NCBI GenBank assembly: GCA_964599895.1
Contig: CAZRHT010000068.1
Span: 1 to 11,901, forward strand
From: UM-FILTER-49-7 sp964599895
GTDB taxonomy: Bacteria > Acidobacteriota > Holophagae > Thermotomaculales > Thermotomaculaceae
Length of the DNA: 11,901 nt
Reading direction: 5' to 3'
The position numbers and the translations under genes are program-made. This document shows, one piece after another, positions 1 to 5,991 of this stretch. Each line of letters starts with the position of its first letter. The first letter of the stretch is position 1. The notes under the pieces were generated by a model, which was given only the letters and a program-made list of their open reading frames with translations, searched no databases and had not been told where the DNA came from.

Positions 1-591
1 ACCTATTGTCCTGATCAAATCTCCATCCAGGTTGAATATGTTAAATCTGCCATCCACATAAAAACCGGTCGCAAGTATCTTGTCATCCGGCGTAATCACA
101 AAATGAATATTGAATCCATTTTCTCCTTTCAAACGAATGATTCGATCCGGCTTAAACTCGTTATCCAGTACGCTATTCAGGTTATATTTTTTCAACTGTT
201 TTGTTGATAGATCAAATATCCAGAACACGTTGTTGTCTCTTTGACTCAGAATAACCTGCACCGGTTGAATAAATTCGCTGGGCCCCTGCCCGTGCAATCC
301 AAATGACTGCATCATCTTGTGCGATTTAATGCTGAAGATTTTTATGAATCTGTCCGCCTGATAATCGATCAATATTAAATAGTTTTTTATAACCGCAAAC
401 TCACCTGCACGGTTGGTTGCATCTTCGCTCACAACAACACTTGAAGTTAACTCTACTTCTGTTTCAGGTTTTTTTAGTTCTTTGTAATTCGTATATGTGT
501 ATTTGTTGTATTTACCTGAACATCCCAAAATCATAAGCAAAGAAATGCCCAGAACCAATGCAGAGTTCCGATTCAACAACTTACTTTTCAC
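1..591 (-). CDS. 6-bladed beta-propeller lipoprotein, C-terminus cut off by window edge
   Basis: The open frame runs from a GTG at 591 to the window edge with no stop (197 codons seen). The N-terminus is a lipoprotein signal: a short basic start (MKSKLLNR), a hydrophobic stretch (ALVLGISLLMIL) and then GCSG, where the cysteine would be lipidated. The mature part contains SFGLHGQGPSEF, a motif I know from 6-bladed beta-propeller proteins of Bacteroidota and Aminicenantes, and blade-like pieces such as VFWIFDLSTKQLKKY and RFNIFNLDGDLIRTIG. It is a paralogue of the gene at 866-2056, which lies upstream in the same orientation. The start is set by GGAAGG about 8 nt upstream and by an ungapped alignment of both leaders ending at GTG. 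It is probably an outer-membrane or periplasmic surface lipoprotein. Its ligand is unknown. It was not a reported long ATG frame because it starts with GTG and lacks a stop. Confidence 0.8.
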   Translation of the reverse strand, partial: MKSKLLNRNSALVLGISLLMILGCSGKYNKYTYTNYKELKKPETEVELTSSVVVSEDATNRAGEFAVIKNYLILIDYQADRFIKIFSIKSHKMMQSFGLHGQGPSEFIQPVQVILSQRDNNVFWIFDLSTKQLKKYNLNSVLDNEFKPDRIIRLKGENGFNIHFVITPDDKILATGFYVDGRFNIFNLDGDLIRTIG

Positions 592-632
592 ATTTTCTAC
601 CTTCCAACCGCTTCTATCATTCACTTATACCA

Positions 633-660
633 AGTGTAAAATGTTTTCAAAAGTTGTCAA
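633..660 (-). promoter_or_regulatory. Sigma70-type promoter of the first propeller lipoprotein gene
   Basis: TTGACA (655-660) is a perfect -35 box. TACACT (633-638) follows after 16 nt as the -10 box. Transcription would start near 626, leaving a leader of about 35 nt before the GTG at 591. The same boxes with the same spacer recur in front of the paralogue at 2056, and that conservation supports the call. Confidence 0.65.
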
Positions 661-784
661 AGAAAATCTATCACTAACATGAACCTCCTTGGCGAATGGG
701 TTGGGAACAGGAGAGCAAAACAATTCAAAAACGGAGATTTTCCTATCCTACTCCGAATCTGCTCTTTGTCCTGGCTCCATCCGA

Positions 785-860
785 ACTTTGTGCCTTCGTG
801 TCTTTGTGTTAAATTCTCCTCTTCCTCCTCTATCTCTGCGACCTCTGCGGTGATATTTCT
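785..860 (+). repeat. Dispersed pyrimidine-rich intergenic repeat, copy A (full length)
   Basis: Three modules are visible. The first is a run of related 8-mers (CTTTGTG, CCTTCGTG, TCTTTGTG) leading into TTAAATTC. The second is a CT tract with a 9-nt period (TCCTCTTCC). The third is a double CTCTGCG motif followed by GGTGATATTT. Related copies occur at 2259-2314, 2952-2994 (inverted) and 3251-3335. The copy ends 5 bp before the stop codon of the lipoprotein gene at 866-2056. Small frames across it encode serine-rich low-complexity peptides and are not credible genes. From memory, similar CTTTGTG/CTCTGCGG intergenic repeats occur in many environmental genomes. Their function is unknown to me. 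Confidence 0.7.
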
Positions 861-865
861 CCAAA

Positions 866-2056
866 TTACTTCCCGGGAACTGACGCATCCTGAATTTCGT
901 ACAGATAGGCTCTCAATAGGCTCCGCTCATCGGGAGTAGCGCCAAGGACAACCAGATTGTTATCTTTTACCCTGAATACTGCGTGTCTTGCCTGAATTGG
1001 CGCGGTGACTTTGATGAGACAGTTATCATCTGGTTGCAACACATAGATCGCATACTGGCCTGTTTCAGTGGGGGATAAAATCCACAACCGTCCTTTCTTA
1101 TCAAATTGAAGCTGGCGTATCGAAGACTCATATCGAAATGCCATGTCTTTGTCATGCGCTCTGGAACCTGAAGATTTTGCAAGCCTTTTCTCAATTTCTG
1201 CAACTACCTCATGATCCCTGGGAATGGGGTTGAACGGCTTTGAAAATTTTATAATGGTCTCATCCGGATGCACAATGGTAAGTTCAATTTTATCTACATA
1301 CCGAAAAGTTAAAGCGATATCTCCGGAGGCCGATACGTCAAAAGTGGAAGCTGTATAGGGTGTGGAAAACTGCTTGTCCTCGAATGAATAGGACGGTGTT
1401 TTGTACAAAACGTTACCACCATCAAGAGAGCCATTCAGGGCGAAGATTATCTGGCTGTAGGAATTACCCGACATTTGCAATAATTTCAGGTACCAGACAT
1501 TATTCAGCCCGAGGAAAGCCCCTCTGGGTATAACCGTTCTTTCAAGTTTACCAAGCTTTACCATTTCTTCTTTTTCATACACACCATTTTTGTCAAAATG
1601 AATAATTCTGCAAGGGTATTGTTCAAACACGGAAAATGCCCCATCATTGAGGAAAGAAACCGATAGTGGTGTTTGAAATTCCCCGGGGCCCTGTCCATGT
1701 GATCCTCCTGTTTTGAGCAGCTCACCCTTGAAATCAAATATGTAAAACTTGTACTGCTTAATGTCCATAAATACAATCCGGTCGGGTAAAATGTCAAACG
1801 ATGGTCCAGTGCCGGAAAAATACAAGCCCTCATCGGGTTTTTCTACATTGAAACTTCCCATTTTTCTAAGATAGCCAATTTTGTCTTGGCCCTGAACCAG
1901 GACTCGTTCAGCTACAATCCGCTTACCCGAACGTTGACTATCCTCTCCATTTGGAATGTCATTTTTTCTACCACTCTGACAGCCCACATAAGGCAATGTA
2001 AAAAGTAATAGAATCGCAATTCGTATTCTTTTGGGAATCATAATCGTTCCTTCCAC
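866..2056 (-). CDS. 6-bladed beta-propeller lipoprotein
   Basis: The predicted 396-aa protein has a basic start (MEGTIMIPKRIR), a hydrophobic segment (IAILLLFTLPYV) and GC at the end of it, so it is probably a lipoprotein, although the lipobox (YVGC) is not ideal. After a linker the mature part carries GGSHGQGPGEF and repeated beta-rich units, for example RIVFMDIKQYKFYIFDFKGE and GRLWILSPTETGQYAIYVL. This matches the 6-bladed beta-propeller family. The GTG at 2056 is chosen because its leader aligns without gaps to that of the paralogue at 591. An ATG at 2041 with GGAAGGAA just upstream is a possible second start. Such proteins are often found in multi-copy tandem arrays. Substrate or partner cannot be read from the sequence, and I see no enzyme motif. 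Confidence 0.8.
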   Translation of the reverse strand: MEGTIMIPKRIRIAILLLFTLPYVGCQSGRKNDIPNGEDSQRSGKRIVAERVLVQGQDKIGYLRKMGSFNVEKPDEGLYFSGTGPSFDILPDRIVFMDIKQYKFYIFDFKGELLKTGGSHGQGPGEFQTPLSVSFLNDGAFSVFEQYPCRIIHFDKNGVYEKEEMVKLGKLERTVIPRGAFLGLNNVWYLKLLQMSGNSYSQIIFALNGSLDGGNVLYKTPSYSFEDKQFSTPYTASTFDVSASGDIALTFRYVDKIELTIVHPDETIIKFSKPFNPIPRDHEVVAEIEKRLAKSSGSRAHDKDMAFRYESSIRQLQFDKKGRLWILSPTETGQYAIYVLQPDDNCLIKVTAPIQARHAVFRVKDNNLVVLGATPDERSLLRAYLYEIQDASVPGK

Positions 2057-2097
2057 AGTCTCTACCTTCCTGATAGTTCTATCATCAACTTAGATCA

Positions 2098-2125
2098 AGT
2101 GTAAAACGTTTCTCTTCGTTGTCAA
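2098..2125 (-). promoter_or_regulatory. Sigma70-type promoter of the second propeller lipoprotein gene
   Basis: TTGACA (2120-2125) and TACACT (2098-2103) are separated by 16 nt, as in the promoter at 633-660. From just ahead of the -35 box to the GTG start, the two regions align over 74 nt without gaps with 55 identities. The leader retains the block ATGATAGAA and the GGAAGGTAGA ribosome-binding region. Confidence 0.65.
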
Positions 2126-2258
2126 AGCAAAACATCTCCTCAGTGAACTTTCCCTCCGTAACGGACAGAAATTGAAAGCAATAATAACAGGTACTCGAAG
2201 AAACCGGAGAATTGGTATTTTTTCTTTTCAAGTCATGTGTTTGCCTACTCATCTCTCA

Positions 2259-2314
2259 CCTTTGTGTCTTTGAGCCATTGTGTTAAATTCTCCTCTTCCT
2301 CCTCTTCCTCCTCT
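2259..2314 (+). repeat. Dispersed pyrimidine-rich repeat, copy B, cut by the assembly gap
   Basis: The copy begins CCTTTGTGTCTTTGAGCC, continues TTGTGTTAAATTC and enters a CT tract in which the 9-nt unit TCCTCTTCC repeats about 2.7 times before the Ns. The third module (CTCTGCG pair) seen in copy A is missing, presumably hidden in the gap. Over the first 37 positions it differs from inverted copy C at only three, so B and C are the closest pair in the window. Confidence 0.65.
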
Positions 2315-2414
2315 NNNNNNNNNNNNNNNNNNNNNNNNNNNNNNNNNNNNNNNNNNNNNNNNNNNNNNNNNNNNNNNNNNNNNNNNNNNNNNNNNNNNNN
2401 NNNNNNNNNNNNNN
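2315..2414. other. Assembly gap of exactly 100 Ns
   Basis: One hundred undetermined bases begin inside the 9-nt tandem CT tract of repeat copy B. A round 100 suggests a scaffolding gap of unknown true size. Reading frames drawn across it are meaningless. Confidence 0.98.
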
Positions 2415-2489
2415 TGAAAAGTCCAGACTTTCCTTCTCCAGCTCCCTGTCGTAGAATGAAGGAAGAGTAAGGTTAATTGGAGGGTCTCA

Positions 2490-2933
2490 ATGTCCACTGT
2501 CAAGATTGGTATCGTTATTTGTGACCGGTACCGGAATTGTGCGGGGGGGAAATGCTTCCGTTCTTTAAGGAAACGGGAGGGTGCGTTTGACCGTTACAAA
2601 GGCAAGGAAGTGGAGGTTGTCGGATACACCAGCTGCGGGGGATGTCCCGGTGGAAATATCGAATATGCCCCGGAAGAAATGAAGAAGAATGGAGCGAATA
2701 TCATCCACCTGGCGACCGGTTTTGTAGTTGGGTATCCGCCGTGTCCCCACATCGCCCATTTCAAGAAATACATTGAAGAGGCCTTCGGCCTGGAAGTTGT
2801 GGTCGGCACCCATCCCATTCCGGAAAAGTACGTGATTGTACACGAAAAACTGGGGACATGGAATTCGCCGGAATGGCAGGAATGGATTCGACCCACTTTC
2901 CCGGAAAGATCTGTCCGAAAGGATTATGATTGA
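2490..2933 (+). CDS. CGGC domain-containing protein
   Basis: The 147-aa protein has a strong ribosome-binding site (GGAGGG, 5 nt before the ATG). It carries the signature of the CGGC-domain family: an early cysteine cluster (C11, C17, C22 in CDRYRNCAGGKCF), then TSCGGCPGGN with C49 and C52, and a later PPCPH (C85). The spacing of cysteines and the histidine near C85 suggest metal or redox chemistry, but the family has no established function that I know of. The protein looks complete and soluble, with no signal peptide. It is the only clear plus-strand gene in the window and stands alone between inverted repeat copies at 2259 and 2994. A weak -10-like TAGAAT lies at 2452-2457, with no convincing -35 box on the known sequence. 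Confidence 0.85.
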   Translation: MSTVKIGIVICDRYRNCAGGKCFRSLRKREGAFDRYKGKEVEVVGYTSCGGCPGGNIEYAPEEMKKNGANIIHLATGFVVGYPPCPHIAHFKKYIEEAFGLEVVVGTHPIPEKYVIVHEKLGTWNSPEWQEWIRPTFPERSVRKDYD

Positions 2934-2951
2934 TAAGCTAAGGGAAGGGAT

Positions 2952-2994
2952 GAAAGGGAGGAGAAATTAACACAAAAGCTCAAAGACACAAAGG
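2952..2994 (-). repeat. Dispersed pyrimidine-rich repeat, copy C, inverted and short
   Basis: Read on the minus strand it starts CCTTTGTGTCTTTGAGCTT, then TTGTGTTAA and TTTCTCCTCCC. It matches copy B at 34 of 37 positions and lies in opposite orientation on the other side of the CGGC gene. The CTCTGCG module is absent. Confidence 0.6.
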
Positions 2995-3081
2995 AGAGGA
3001 ACAGAGCGAGTCGTTACAAAATCCGGAAAAAGACAGGGAACAAAAAGGAGGGGGAATATCCAACGCTTTCGCTTCCAGGAA

Positions 3082-3211
3082 GAACCCGCATCTCAAAAAC
3101 TCGGTTTTTTTTGAGAAAGGAATTTTCACAAAAGCATACCGTTGAGCTTGCTCAAAAGGGATGTTTCGGGGAAAGTTCAGTACTGCCGGCGGTAGGCAGC
3201 AGTGCGGGTTC
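3082..3211. other. Nested inverted repeats, possible structured RNA or folded DNA element
   Basis: A 9-bp outer stem pairs GAACCCGCA (3082-3090) with TGCGGGTTC (3203-3211). Inside it are three hairpins: a perfect 9-bp stem TCTCAAAAA/TTTTTGAGA (3091-3099 with 3108-3116) directly abutting the outer stem; TTGAG-CTTG-CTCAA (3142-3155); and CTGCC/GGCAG (3183-3187 with 3195-3199). Together they form a four-way junction on paper. It lies between repeat copies C and D in an otherwise empty interval. I do not recognise it as a known RNA family, and it lacks integron attC core sequences. It could be a non-coding RNA, a small folded mobile element or chance pairing. Confidence 0.3.
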
Positions 3212-3250
3212 ATAAGCCATTGGTTTTGTCCATCCGATTCTTACCTATGT

Positions 3251-3335
3251 ATTCCTTGTGGCTTTGTGTTGAGTTCCTGTTCTCTTCCGCTCTCTTTGTC
3301 CCCCCTCAGTGGTATCTGCGCTCTCTGCGGTAAAT
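3251..3335 (+). repeat. Dispersed pyrimidine-rich repeat, copy D (diverged, all three modules)
   Basis: The copy reads ATTCCTTGTGGCTTTGTGTT, then a CT-rich centre, then ATCTGCG and CTCTCTGCGGTAAAT. It has the same module order as copy A, but the centre is more diverged and interrupted by CAGTGG. Small frames over it are low complexity and unsupported. Confidence 0.55.
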
Positions 3336-3403
3336 CCGGTGTCTGTTTTTGCCCCACATTTCAATTTTTCAATAGGTTTGATTAGGAATTTAGAAAAGAA
3401 AAA

Positions 3404-3480
3404 TGGTCGGAGCGAGAAGATTTGAACTTCCGACCCCACCCACCCCAAGGGTGTGCGCTACCAGGCTGCGCCACGCTCCG
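3404..3480 (-). tRNA. tRNA-Pro (anticodon GGG)
   Basis: The 77-nt sequence folds into a full cloverleaf. The acceptor arm is CGGAGCG/CGCTCCG, the D arm GCGC/GCGC with AGCCTGGTA, the anticodon stem CACCC/GGGTG with loop TTGGGGT, a 5-nt variable loop, and the T arm GGAAG/CTTCT with loop TTCAAAT. Anticodon GGG reads the CCC and CCU proline codons. CCA is encoded in the DNA (3404-3406). A T-rich run follows the 3' end directly. It has its own promoter at 3494-3521. The four bases before the 5' end (TGGT) could pair with the ACCA end in the precursor. Confidence 0.95.
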
Positions 3481-3493
3481 ACCAGTACTGTTC

Positions 3494-3521
3494 ATTATAG
3501 TGACCGGTGCGTAAATTTCAA
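3494..3521 (-). promoter_or_regulatory. Promoter of the tRNA-Pro gene
   Basis: A perfect -10 box TATAAT (3494-3499) and a 5-of-6 -35 box TTGAAA (3516-3521) are separated by 16 nt. The predicted start near 3487 lies a few bases before the tRNA 5' end. The -35 box includes the TGA stop codon (3518-3520) of the gene upstream. Confidence 0.75.
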
Positions 3522-4120
3522 TGCTTTTCTGACTGAATAGTACCGGGGGAAGAGATACTTTTCTCCGGGGGTTCCTGGAAGAGCAGATTAACTACCGGGA
3601 CATCCGGTTCCAGGCCTGACGCAAGGGTAGTCAGGGCATCTTCGCCAGGTTTAAGAGAACCGGATCTACTGCGAATATAGTGCTGTACTACGAGCTCCCG
3701 CCGAAGGACTTCCTCCAGCAGAGAAAGTGACACATTGCAATTATCAAGGGAATGGCTATCCAGCAGGCGAAATCCCCGGCTTGAATCTATCACTCTAAGT
3801 GCCTGTCTGAGAACCAGAGGGGGAAACTTGAATCCGCCGAATTCCGTTGCAGCCTGGTAGAGTTTCTCCGACGCGATCATTCTTTTTATCTGCTGCCTGG
3901 CCCCAGCGGTCAACGGTTCCGAAAGGCACTCGCCTGACTGCAGATAGACCCACGCCCGCACTTCAGACAAGGTGACAGGACGATCCCCAACAACAAGAGC
4001 CAGCCGGTCAACCCCCGTCCATCCTCCATTGGTGATAATCAGGAAGAGAAGGATCGGAGCGCTAAACTTCCATAATGTCAGTTTGCTTTTTCTTTGAAAT
4101 TTCCGCAATGCTATCCACAT
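3518..4120 (-). CDS. Secreted SurA N-terminal-like protein (putative periplasmic chaperone)
   Basis: The predicted 200-aa protein starts with a basic stretch (RKFQRKSKL) and a hydrophobic segment (FSAPILLFLIIT), consistent with a signal peptide or anchor. The mature start, DRLALVVGDRPVTLSEVRAW, resembles the beginning of SurA and related PpiC-type proteins (VVAVVNDEPITLSEV). The following helical region, QIKRMIASEKLYQAATEFG, fits the SurA N-terminal chaperone domain. No PpiC isomerase domain follows, so it would be a chaperone-only form. The ATG at 4120 lies 59 nt inside the 3' end of frr in another frame, without a visible ribosome-binding site. Translation is probably coupled to frr, and a later start inside the overlap is possible. 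The family assignment is by motif similarity only. Confidence 0.55.
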   Translation of the reverse strand: MWIALRKFQRKSKLTLWKFSAPILLFLIITNGGWTGVDRLALVVGDRPVTLSEVRAWVYLQSGECLSEPLTAGARQQIKRMIASEKLYQAATEFGGFKFPPLVLRQALRVIDSSRGFRLLDSHSLDNCNVSLSLLEEVLRRELVVQHYIRSRSGSLKPGEDALTTLASGLEPDVPVVNLLFQEPPEKSISSPGTIQSEKH

Positions 4121-4619
4121 ATTTATCTGTCAGCTTCTGGATTTCGTCCTCGCATTTATGTTCGTCATCTTCGGATATCATTTTTTCCTTCAAAAATTCT
4201 TTGGCCTGGTCACGGGCATCTCTTCTGATGTTCCGAATCGCTATCTTACTCTGCTCTTCATATTCCTGGATTTTCTTGCTTAACATCTTGCGTCGCTCTT
4301 CTGTCAAAGGGGGGATGGGTACGCGTATAATCTTCCCGTCATTGTTTGGATTCAGTCCAAGATCCGAGCTTTGAATCGCCTTCTCAATTACGGTAATGGT
4401 GCCAACATCAAAGGGTGAAATCACCACCAGTGTCGCGTCCGGAGATGACAACGTGGCCAGCTGGTTCAGCGCCATTTCAGAACCAAAATAGTCCACATGA
4501 ATGTTGTCAAAAATGGTGACGGAAGCTCGCCCGGTACGAAGCGAGGACAGCTCTTTCCTGAACACGTCCACAGTCTTTATCATGTGGGATTCTGCCTCCT
4601 GCAATACTTCTTTAATCAT
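4062..4619 (-). CDS. frr: Ribosome recycling factor
   Basis: At 185 aa this has the normal family length. It splits post-termination ribosomes together with EF-G. Family blocks are clear: FRKELSSLRTGRAS near the start (about residues 20-33), LNQLATLSSPDA, DLGLNPNNDGKIIRVPIPPL in the middle, RRKMLSKKIQEYEE, and the closing EDEIQKLTDKYVDSIAEI helix ending in IMEV. It starts 8 nt inside the end of pyrH. A consensus AAGGAGG at 4625-4631 sits 5 nt before the ATG. Its last 59 nt overlap the downstream secreted protein gene in another frame. The pyrH-frr order is widespread in bacteria. Confidence 0.97.
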   Translation of the reverse strand: MIKEVLQEAESHMIKTVDVFRKELSSLRTGRASVTIFDNIHVDYFGSEMALNQLATLSSPDATLVVISPFDVGTITVIEKAIQSSDLGLNPNNDGKIIRVPIPPLTEERRKMLSKKIQEYEEQSKIAIRNIRRDARDQAKEFLKEKMISEDDEHKCEDEIQKLTDKYVDSIAEISKKKQTDIMEV

Positions 4620-5358
4620 CTGAGCCTCCTTCTCTCCTTACCCTTGTTCCTACCGATTCGCCCAGAACTATTCTAGCCAGATTTCCGGGACGAATCATGC
4701 TGAAAACAATGATCTCCAGGTTATTTTCCATACTGAGCGAGATTGCCGTGGAATCCATAACCCGCAACCCCTGCTTCAATACACTCATATAATCGACTTC
4801 TTTCAGAAAACGAGCGTCCGGATTGGTGACCGGATCCGATGTGTATACGCCATCAACCTTTGTAGCTTTCAGCAGCACGTCTGCGCCAATTTCGTTTGCC
4901 CTCAGCGAGGCTGCGGTGTCAGTTGTGAAGAACGGGTTGCCGGTACCGGCCCCAAAAATGACGATCCGTCCCTTCTCCAGATGGCGGATCGCCCGCCGCC
5001 GGATGAAGGTCTCCGCCACCGCCCGGACTTCCAGCGCGGAAAGAACCCGGGTGGAAATACCCTGCTTTTCAATGGCATCCTGGAGAGAAAGACAGTTGAT
5101 AAGGGTCGCCATCATACCCATGTAGTCCCCGGTTACCCGATCCATGCCATCTTCGCTGCCGGAAACTCCCCGGAAAATGTTCCCCGCTCCGATGACCATT
5201 CCGATCTGTACTCCCATCTGATGGATTTCAGCTATTTCTTCCGCCAGGCGCCGGACAATGCTGTTGTCAATTCCAAAGCTCTTGTCCCCCATCAACGCTT
5301 CTCCGCTGAGTTTCAGCAGAACCCGTTTGTAAATCGGTTTTCTCTCTTCAGTTTTCAT
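4612..5358 (-). CDS. pyrH: UMP kinase (uridylate kinase)
   Basis: The enzyme phosphorylates UMP to UDP with ATP in pyrimidine nucleotide synthesis and belongs to the amino acid kinase fold, normally as a hexamer. Visible motifs are the glycine-rich LKLSGEAL at the start, VIGAGNIFRG, the SALEVRAVAE region, GTGNPFFTTDTAA and KATKVDGVYTSDP. With the ATG at 5358 it has 248 aa, the usual size. A TTG at 5406 would add 16 residues that do not resemble the family. Upstream of 5358 no good ribosome-binding site is visible. The usual upstream neighbours rpsB and tsf are absent, so pyrH seems to head this unit. The last bases overlap frr. Confidence 0.97.
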   Translation of the reverse strand: MKTEERKPIYKRVLLKLSGEALMGDKSFGIDNSIVRRLAEEIAEIHQMGVQIGMVIGAGNIFRGVSGSEDGMDRVTGDYMGMMATLINCLSLQDAIEKQGISTRVLSALEVRAVAETFIRRRAIRHLEKGRIVIFGAGTGNPFFTTDTAASLRANEIGADVLLKATKVDGVYTSDPVTNPDARFLKEVDYMSVLKQGLRVMDSTAISLSMENNLEIIVFSMIRPGNLARIVLGESVGTRVRREGGSDD

Positions 5359-5364
5359 GTTGTT

Positions 5365-5394
5365 ACGATACCAGATACCGCTGACAAATTGCAA
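5365..5394 (-). promoter_or_regulatory. Weak candidate promoter for pyrH
   Basis: TTGCAA (5389-5394) and TATCGT (5365-5370) are 18 nt apart, each matching four of six consensus bases. The start would fall close to the ATG at 5358 and give an almost leaderless mRNA, which would fit the missing ribosome-binding site. Evidence is weak. Confidence 0.2.
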
Positions 5395-5562
5395 GCTCAT
5401 TGTCAAACTACGGTAGAAGTCATCCTTGTATCGGAAAACAGATCAGGTGCCAACTACCCCATTTTACTTTCTTACATTCACGACACATTGGGAATGCAGT
5501 TTTTATGTTTGCGTGTACCGGGCATTAAACAATTTTTCAGGATATATCCAGTGGTATTCTGT

Positions 5563-5922
5563 TCACTCAGTCGGAAGGGTCAGGTTGTGCGCCCTTAGAA
5601 AGGACAGTTTGTCCCAATATCCACGCTGGAAGATAATTTTATCATGCTGAATGTGAAAGAACCCGCATCCCCTGAGTCCAAGCGGGTCTTTCCATTCCAG
5701 AATTGCCCATTCGCCATCCTCAAAAATATTCTCCACTATACAGGTCATTTTCGCCCTGGAAAATTCTGCGGCAAACATCTCTTCAATCCTGCTCTTCCCC
5801 TCTACAGGCGATTCCGGAACCTGGTAATTAATAGCGTTTTCATGATAAAAACCTGAAATGGCTTTAGCATCCCCTGAATTGAAGGCATCAACCCATTTTT
5901 CTAAGACTTCTCGGGGTTTCAT
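5563..5922 (-). CDS. NTF2/SnoaL-like family protein
   Basis: The start at 5922 is chosen because AAGGAG (5928-5933) lies 5 nt upstream; the frame itself opens 51 nt earlier. The 119-aa product, beginning MKPREVLEKWVDAFNSGDA, has the pattern of a small alpha+beta cone-fold protein. A first helix with WVDAFNSGDAKAISGFYHE is followed by NYQVPESPVEGKSRIEEMF and strands with GEWAILEWKDPLGLRGCGFF and DKIIFQRGYWDK. This layout is typical of SnoaL-like/NTF2-like proteins, which include isomerases, dehydratases and ligand binders. The exact reaction cannot be told. It follows a GNAT remnant and may once have shared its transcript. Confidence 0.8.
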   Translation of the reverse strand: MKPREVLEKWVDAFNSGDAKAISGFYHENAINYQVPESPVEGKSRIEEMFAAEFSRAKMTCIVENIFEDGEWAILEWKDPLGLRGCGFFHIQHDKIIFQRGYWDKLSFLRAHNLTLPTE

Positions 5923-5991
5923 AGGCACTCCTTGTTTCTGAAAAAATTTAACAGCCGGCAAGTGAAACGGCAATTATGTCTGGAGTCATTT

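Noticed and set aside
679..939. Plus-strand 86-codon frame ending in a serine-rich stretch
   Set aside because: It covers repeat copy A and the antisense of the lipoprotein 3' end. The serine run is the translated CT tract, and there is no ribosome-binding site.
2237..2503. Frames on both strands across the N run
   Set aside because: More than a third of each frame is undetermined sequence and the rest is repeat copy B.
3082..3211. Integron attC site
   Set aside because: The outer stem has no RYYYAAC/GTTRRRY core sequences and no integrase gene or cassette array is near.
2980..3213. Minus-strand 77-codon frame
   Set aside because: It crosses the structured inverted repeats and touches repeat copy C. 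The composition is cysteine- and serine-rich without any domain or ribosome-binding site.
785..3335. CRISPR array
   Set aside because: Repeat copies are unevenly spaced, diverged, in both orientations and not separated by spacer-sized unique sequence. No cas genes are present.
4981..5598. Plus-strand 205-codon frame opposite pyrH
   Set aside because: It is antisense to the conserved pyrH gene, shows no domain and no ribosome-binding site.
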